Below, piece after piece: positions 5,126-7,425 of a DNA stretch of 7,425 nt. The stretch spans positions 1 to 7,425 of the forward strand of contig CACWKJ010000050.1 of assembly GCA_902761395.1 (NCBI GenBank), written 5' to 3'. Both the position numbers and the translations under genes were made by a program. Positions within the stretch are counted from its first letter, which is position 1. Each line of letters starts with the position of its first letter. This DNA is from an uncultured Elusimicrobium sp. GTDB lineage: Bacteria > Elusimicrobiota > Endomicrobiia > Endomicrobiales > Endomicrobiaceae. A model generated the notes under the pieces. That model made no database searches. It saw only the letters and a program-made list of their open reading frames with translations, and was not told the DNA's origin.

Positions 5126-6580
5126 TTAAATAATTTTATGTTTTTTCTTCAGTACTGTCAATTGAGATTTAGCATATTTCAATGCTTGTTTTTTATCTTT
5201 TATTCTGCCTTCTTCGTAACCATTGTTTATATACTTTAACAACTCACCTATAATCTTGCCCGGTTTAAGATGAAACTCTTTCATCAAAACATTACCGTCT
5301 AAAATTTTATCTTTGGGTTTCTTGTTAATAAAATCAAAATAACTGAATATCAATTTAGCAACTGATTTTTCCTGTTGCTGTAACACTTTTTTCGGATACA
5401 CTTTTTTCTTTAATGTTTTATATGAATGCCAATCCGACATTGCCATTATTAAAAGGTCCGGAGTATTTTCTTTTATATCCCTGAACAATCTCATCTGTGC
5501 TCTGTTTGTTATAACTTCCGATTTTGCCAAATTTGAAGGTCTCATATGTTCGGATATTATTGCTTTTGCGAAATCTATTTCTTTGTTGCTCATTTTCAGC
5601 TCTTTCATTATTTGTGCGGTTTTTTTCGCACCCAATTCTTCGTGGCCCAAAAATCTCATTTTGTTGTCCATTCTTTTTGCACATTCGGGTTTTGCACAAT
5701 CATGAAATATTGCAATAAACTTTAACAGATTTTTTTTATTTACGTTTTCCGAAAAGGGTTCGTTTAAATGTTTTTCCAAAATATCTTTTGAGTTAGGGAA
5801 ATATTTGTCTAATTTTACAAATATGTTTTCCAATGCTTCATAAGTTTGAAAACAATGTTGAAAAAGGCCTTTCGGATGATAATAAAAATTCTTTGCGGAT
5901 TTTTTCATTTTGGTTATTACGGGAAACATCTTTTCCAAAAGTCCGCACTCGTCTATCATAGCGATATATTGAGCAGATTTTTCATTATTTAATATTCTGA
6001 ACAATTCATTCTTTATTCTTTCACCTGCAACGGTAGTAATTTTCGAAGACGACTTTTTTATTAACGTTAAAGTTTCTTTTGAAATTTTAAATTTATATTC
6101 ACTGGCAAACCTGAAAGCTCTTAACATTCTTAACGGATCATCATTAAAAACGTTTTTTGAAACTGCTTTTATTTCTTTCTTTTTTAAATCTTGTAATCCG
6201 CCGAAATAATCTGTTATATTTTTCTTAATATCGTCAAAATCTTCTATTTTTACGGCTAAAGCATTTATTGTAAAATCTCTTCTTGATAAATCTTCTTTAA
6301 TATTTTTCCCCTGCATAACGGAAACATCTATGTATTCCAATTCCGGATTATTAAATATTGCAACTCTGTATGTCTGTAAATCGTCGTGCAATTTAAAACA
6401 TTTACCGTTTATTTTTTTTGCCAACTTCTTTGCAAAGTTTTCAGACTTTTCCGAAACGGCCAAATCTATATCCAAAGATTTTTTCTTTAACAAAAAATCT
6501 CTTAAATATCCGCCGACAACATAAACATCGGTTTTAGTTTCTTTGGCAAGTTTTATAACTTCGTTTATTTCTTTAAGCAC
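5126..6580 (-). CDS. cca: tRNA nucleotidyltransferase / poly(A) polymerase family protein with HD domain (likely CCA-adding enzyme)
   Basis: A 484-residue cytosolic enzyme of the class II nucleotidyltransferase family, which adds CCA (or A) to RNA 3' ends. Head domain: VVGGYLRDFLL (21-31), catalytic DID (37-39), SRRDFTINALA (99-109) and DPLRMLRAFRFA (148-159). Neck: VAGERIKNELFRIL (184-197). An HD phosphohydrolase domain follows with His242, H293-D294, G-H313-EE and Asp383 (SDW), so its metal-binding set looks complete. The C-terminus has the family-like PGKIIGELLKYI (440-451). The start is GTG at 6580, supported by GGAG (6590-6593) 9 nt upstream, inside the last codons of the ABC gene; its translation may thus be coupled. 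CCA versus poly(A) specificity is inferred, not read from a diagnostic residue. The need for CCA addition on the nearby tRNA-Gly fits but does not prove it. Confidence 0.87.
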   Translation of the reverse strand: MLKEINEVIKLAKETKTDVYVVGGYLRDFLLKKKSLDIDLAVSEKSENFAKKLAKKINGKCFKLHDDLQTYRVAIFNNPELEYIDVSVMQGKNIKEDLSRRDFTINALAVKIEDFDDIKKNITDYFGGLQDLKKKEIKAVSKNVFNDDPLRMLRAFRFASEYKFKISKETLTLIKKSSSKITTVAGERIKNELFRILNNEKSAQYIAMIDECGLLEKMFPVITKMKKSAKNFYYHPKGLFQHCFQTYEALENIFVKLDKYFPNSKDILEKHLNEPFSENVNKKNLLKFIAIFHDCAKPECAKRMDNKMRFLGHEELGAKKTAQIMKELKMSNKEIDFAKAIISEHMRPSNLAKSEVITNRAQMRLFRDIKENTPDLLIMAMSDWHSYKTLKKKVYPKKVLQQQEKSVAKLIFSYFDFINKKPKDKILDGNVLMKEFHLKPGKIIGELLKYINNGYEEGRIKDKKQALKYAKSQLTVLKKKHKII

Positions 6581-6586
6581 TTTAAA

Positions 6587-7345
6587 TTACTCCATTAAGT
6601 AGGTTGCATTAATAAGTTCGTTTATATAACCGTTAGTTTTATCACTTTTTATTTCTTCAATGTTTCCATATTTTACCATATTTCCGTTTTGCAGTATCAA
6701 AATTTTATCTGATATTTTAAAAGCAGCGGAAATATCGTGTGTAATAAATATAATATTTGTTTTTTGTTCTTTTTTTATTTTATAGAAAATATCCATTATT
6801 AAAGATTGGTTTATAACATCAAGCGAAGCAAAAGGTTCGTCGGCAATTAAAATTTTAGGGTTTTTCAACAATGCTCTTGCGATTGCTATTCTTTGTCTTT
6901 GCCCGCCGGAAAACTGGTGCGGATATTTATCGAATATATCATCTTCTTTCATATCAACAAGTGCAAGCTTTTCATTTATAAAATCTTTCTTGTTTTTTAT
7001 TCCTTCATCAACAGCTTCGTGTAAGGAATAACCTATCGTAAGTTTCGGATTAAACGAAGCATACGGATTTTGGAATATCATTTGAACTGTATTTGAAAGT
7101 TCCTGTTTTTTATAATCTAAAATATTTTTGCCGTTTATTTTTACTATACCGTCATCAAACGGCAACAAAGAACAAATTATCTTTGCAAGAGTAGTTTTCC
7201 CCGAACCGCTTTCACCGATAACAGAAAGAACTTTATCTTTTTCCAACTCAAAAGAAATGTTGTTCAATGCAACAAAATCTTCTTCTTTTTGAAAAAGAGA
7301 AGAATTCTTTTTATAAATTTTAGTTACATTTTCTACTTTTAACAT
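6587..7345 (-). CDS. ABC transporter ATP-binding protein, oligopeptide/dipeptide (Opp/Dpp) type
   Basis: A 252-residue ATPase that would power a membrane permease at the cytoplasmic face. It has Walker A GESGSGKT (44-51), Q-loop Gln92 in FQNPYASFNP (91-100, the typical Opp/Dpp/Nik variant), signature SGGQRQ (146-151), Walker B ILIADEP (165-171), D-loop SLD (174-176) and H-loop His203. All catalytic motifs are intact. It resembles OppF/DppF but lacks their usual C-terminal extension of about 60-80 residues, so it is nearer NikE- or single-domain-like in length. No permease, substrate-binding protein or second ATPase is in the window; they might lie to the right. Only 18 nt separate it from the preceding gene and no strong SD is visible. 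It ends 6 nt before the GTG of the nucleotidyltransferase gene. Confidence 0.92.
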   Translation of the reverse strand: MLKVENVTKIYKKNSSLFQKEEDFVALNNISFELEKDKVLSVIGESGSGKTTLAKIICSLLPFDDGIVKINGKNILDYKKQELSNTVQMIFQNPYASFNPKLTIGYSLHEAVDEGIKNKKDFINEKLALVDMKEDDIFDKYPHQFSGGQRQRIAIARALLKNPKILIADEPFASLDVINQSLIMDIFYKIKKEQKTNIIFITHDISAAFKISDKILILQNGNMVKYGNIEEIKSDKTNGYINELINATYLME

Positions 7346-7363
7346 TTTTATATTTAAACCATA

Positions 7364-7425
7364 TTAAAAAGCATATTTTACACCAAGGTTAAGTCCGACA
7401 CCTTGTCTTGATCCAATTTTTCCGT
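7364..7425 (-). CDS. C-terminal end of a probable outer-membrane beta-barrel protein (runs off the right edge)
   Basis: From the right edge the minus strand reads GKIGSRQGVGLNLGVKYAF and then TAA (7366-7364). The closing pattern of alternating small or hydrophobic residues with Tyr at -3 and a terminal Phe is the beta-signal recognised by the BAM machinery in outer-membrane proteins. Gly-rich alternating residues fit a last transmembrane strand. Only 20 codons, one of them partial, are visible, so the type of protein cannot be named. It lies 18 nt upstream of the ABC ATPase gene on the same strand. Confidence 0.6.
   Translation of the reverse strand, partial: GKIGSRQGVGLNLGVKYAF

Noticed and set aside
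4890..5126. Genomic island or integration site at tRNA-Gly
   Set aside because: No integrase, no repeat of the tRNA 3' end and no mobile genes are visible. A tRNA next to a SLOG gene is not enough.

Overview
The window is AT-rich (roughly one third G+C by eye), and every gene I can support lies on the minus strand, so transcription runs from high to low coordinates. The partial gene at the right edge ends in a typical outer-membrane beta-barrel C-terminus (last residues VKYAF, with a final Phe), which points to a diderm bacterium. A GTP-type PEP carboxykinase, low G+C and a threonyl-tRNA synthetase starting without a TGS domain would fit an anaerobic, host-associated or gut lineage such as Elusimicrobiota/Endomicrobia. 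The phylum cannot be fixed from this sequence alone.

Layout in transcription order (right to left): the 3' end of a probable outer-membrane protein (7364-7425); an Opp/Dpp-type ABC ATPase (6587-7345) closely followed by a GTG-started tRNA nucleotidyltransferase/poly(A) polymerase-family enzyme with an HD domain (5126-6580); a short intergenic stretch with a dispersed-type palindrome; tRNA-Gly(CCC) with no encoded CCA (4969-5039); a small YspA-like SLOG protein (4543-4890) leading into rmuC (3133-4500), whose coiled coil contains a recent 120-bp tandem duplication. Next come a near-consensus promoter and a terminator-like leader hairpin, then the ndk-pckG pair (2473-2985 and 659-2422). A 113-bp nested inverted repeat (540-652) fills the gap after pckG. 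It is followed by a small secreted Cys-rich protein (131-523) and the 5' end of thrS (1-99), which runs off the left edge.

Functionally the genes are mostly housekeeping. Nucleoside diphosphate kinase and GTP-dependent PEP carboxykinase form a likely operon that links GTP/GDP turnover with ATP. The CCA-type enzyme lies beside a tRNA that needs CCA addition. The RmuC and SLOG genes concern DNA or nucleotide-linked functions. I see no phage, transposase, CRISPR array or complete defence system. The parts worth a second look are non-coding (the ndk leader hairpin and the nested palindrome after pckG), the RmuC repeat expansion and the Cys-rich secreted protein.
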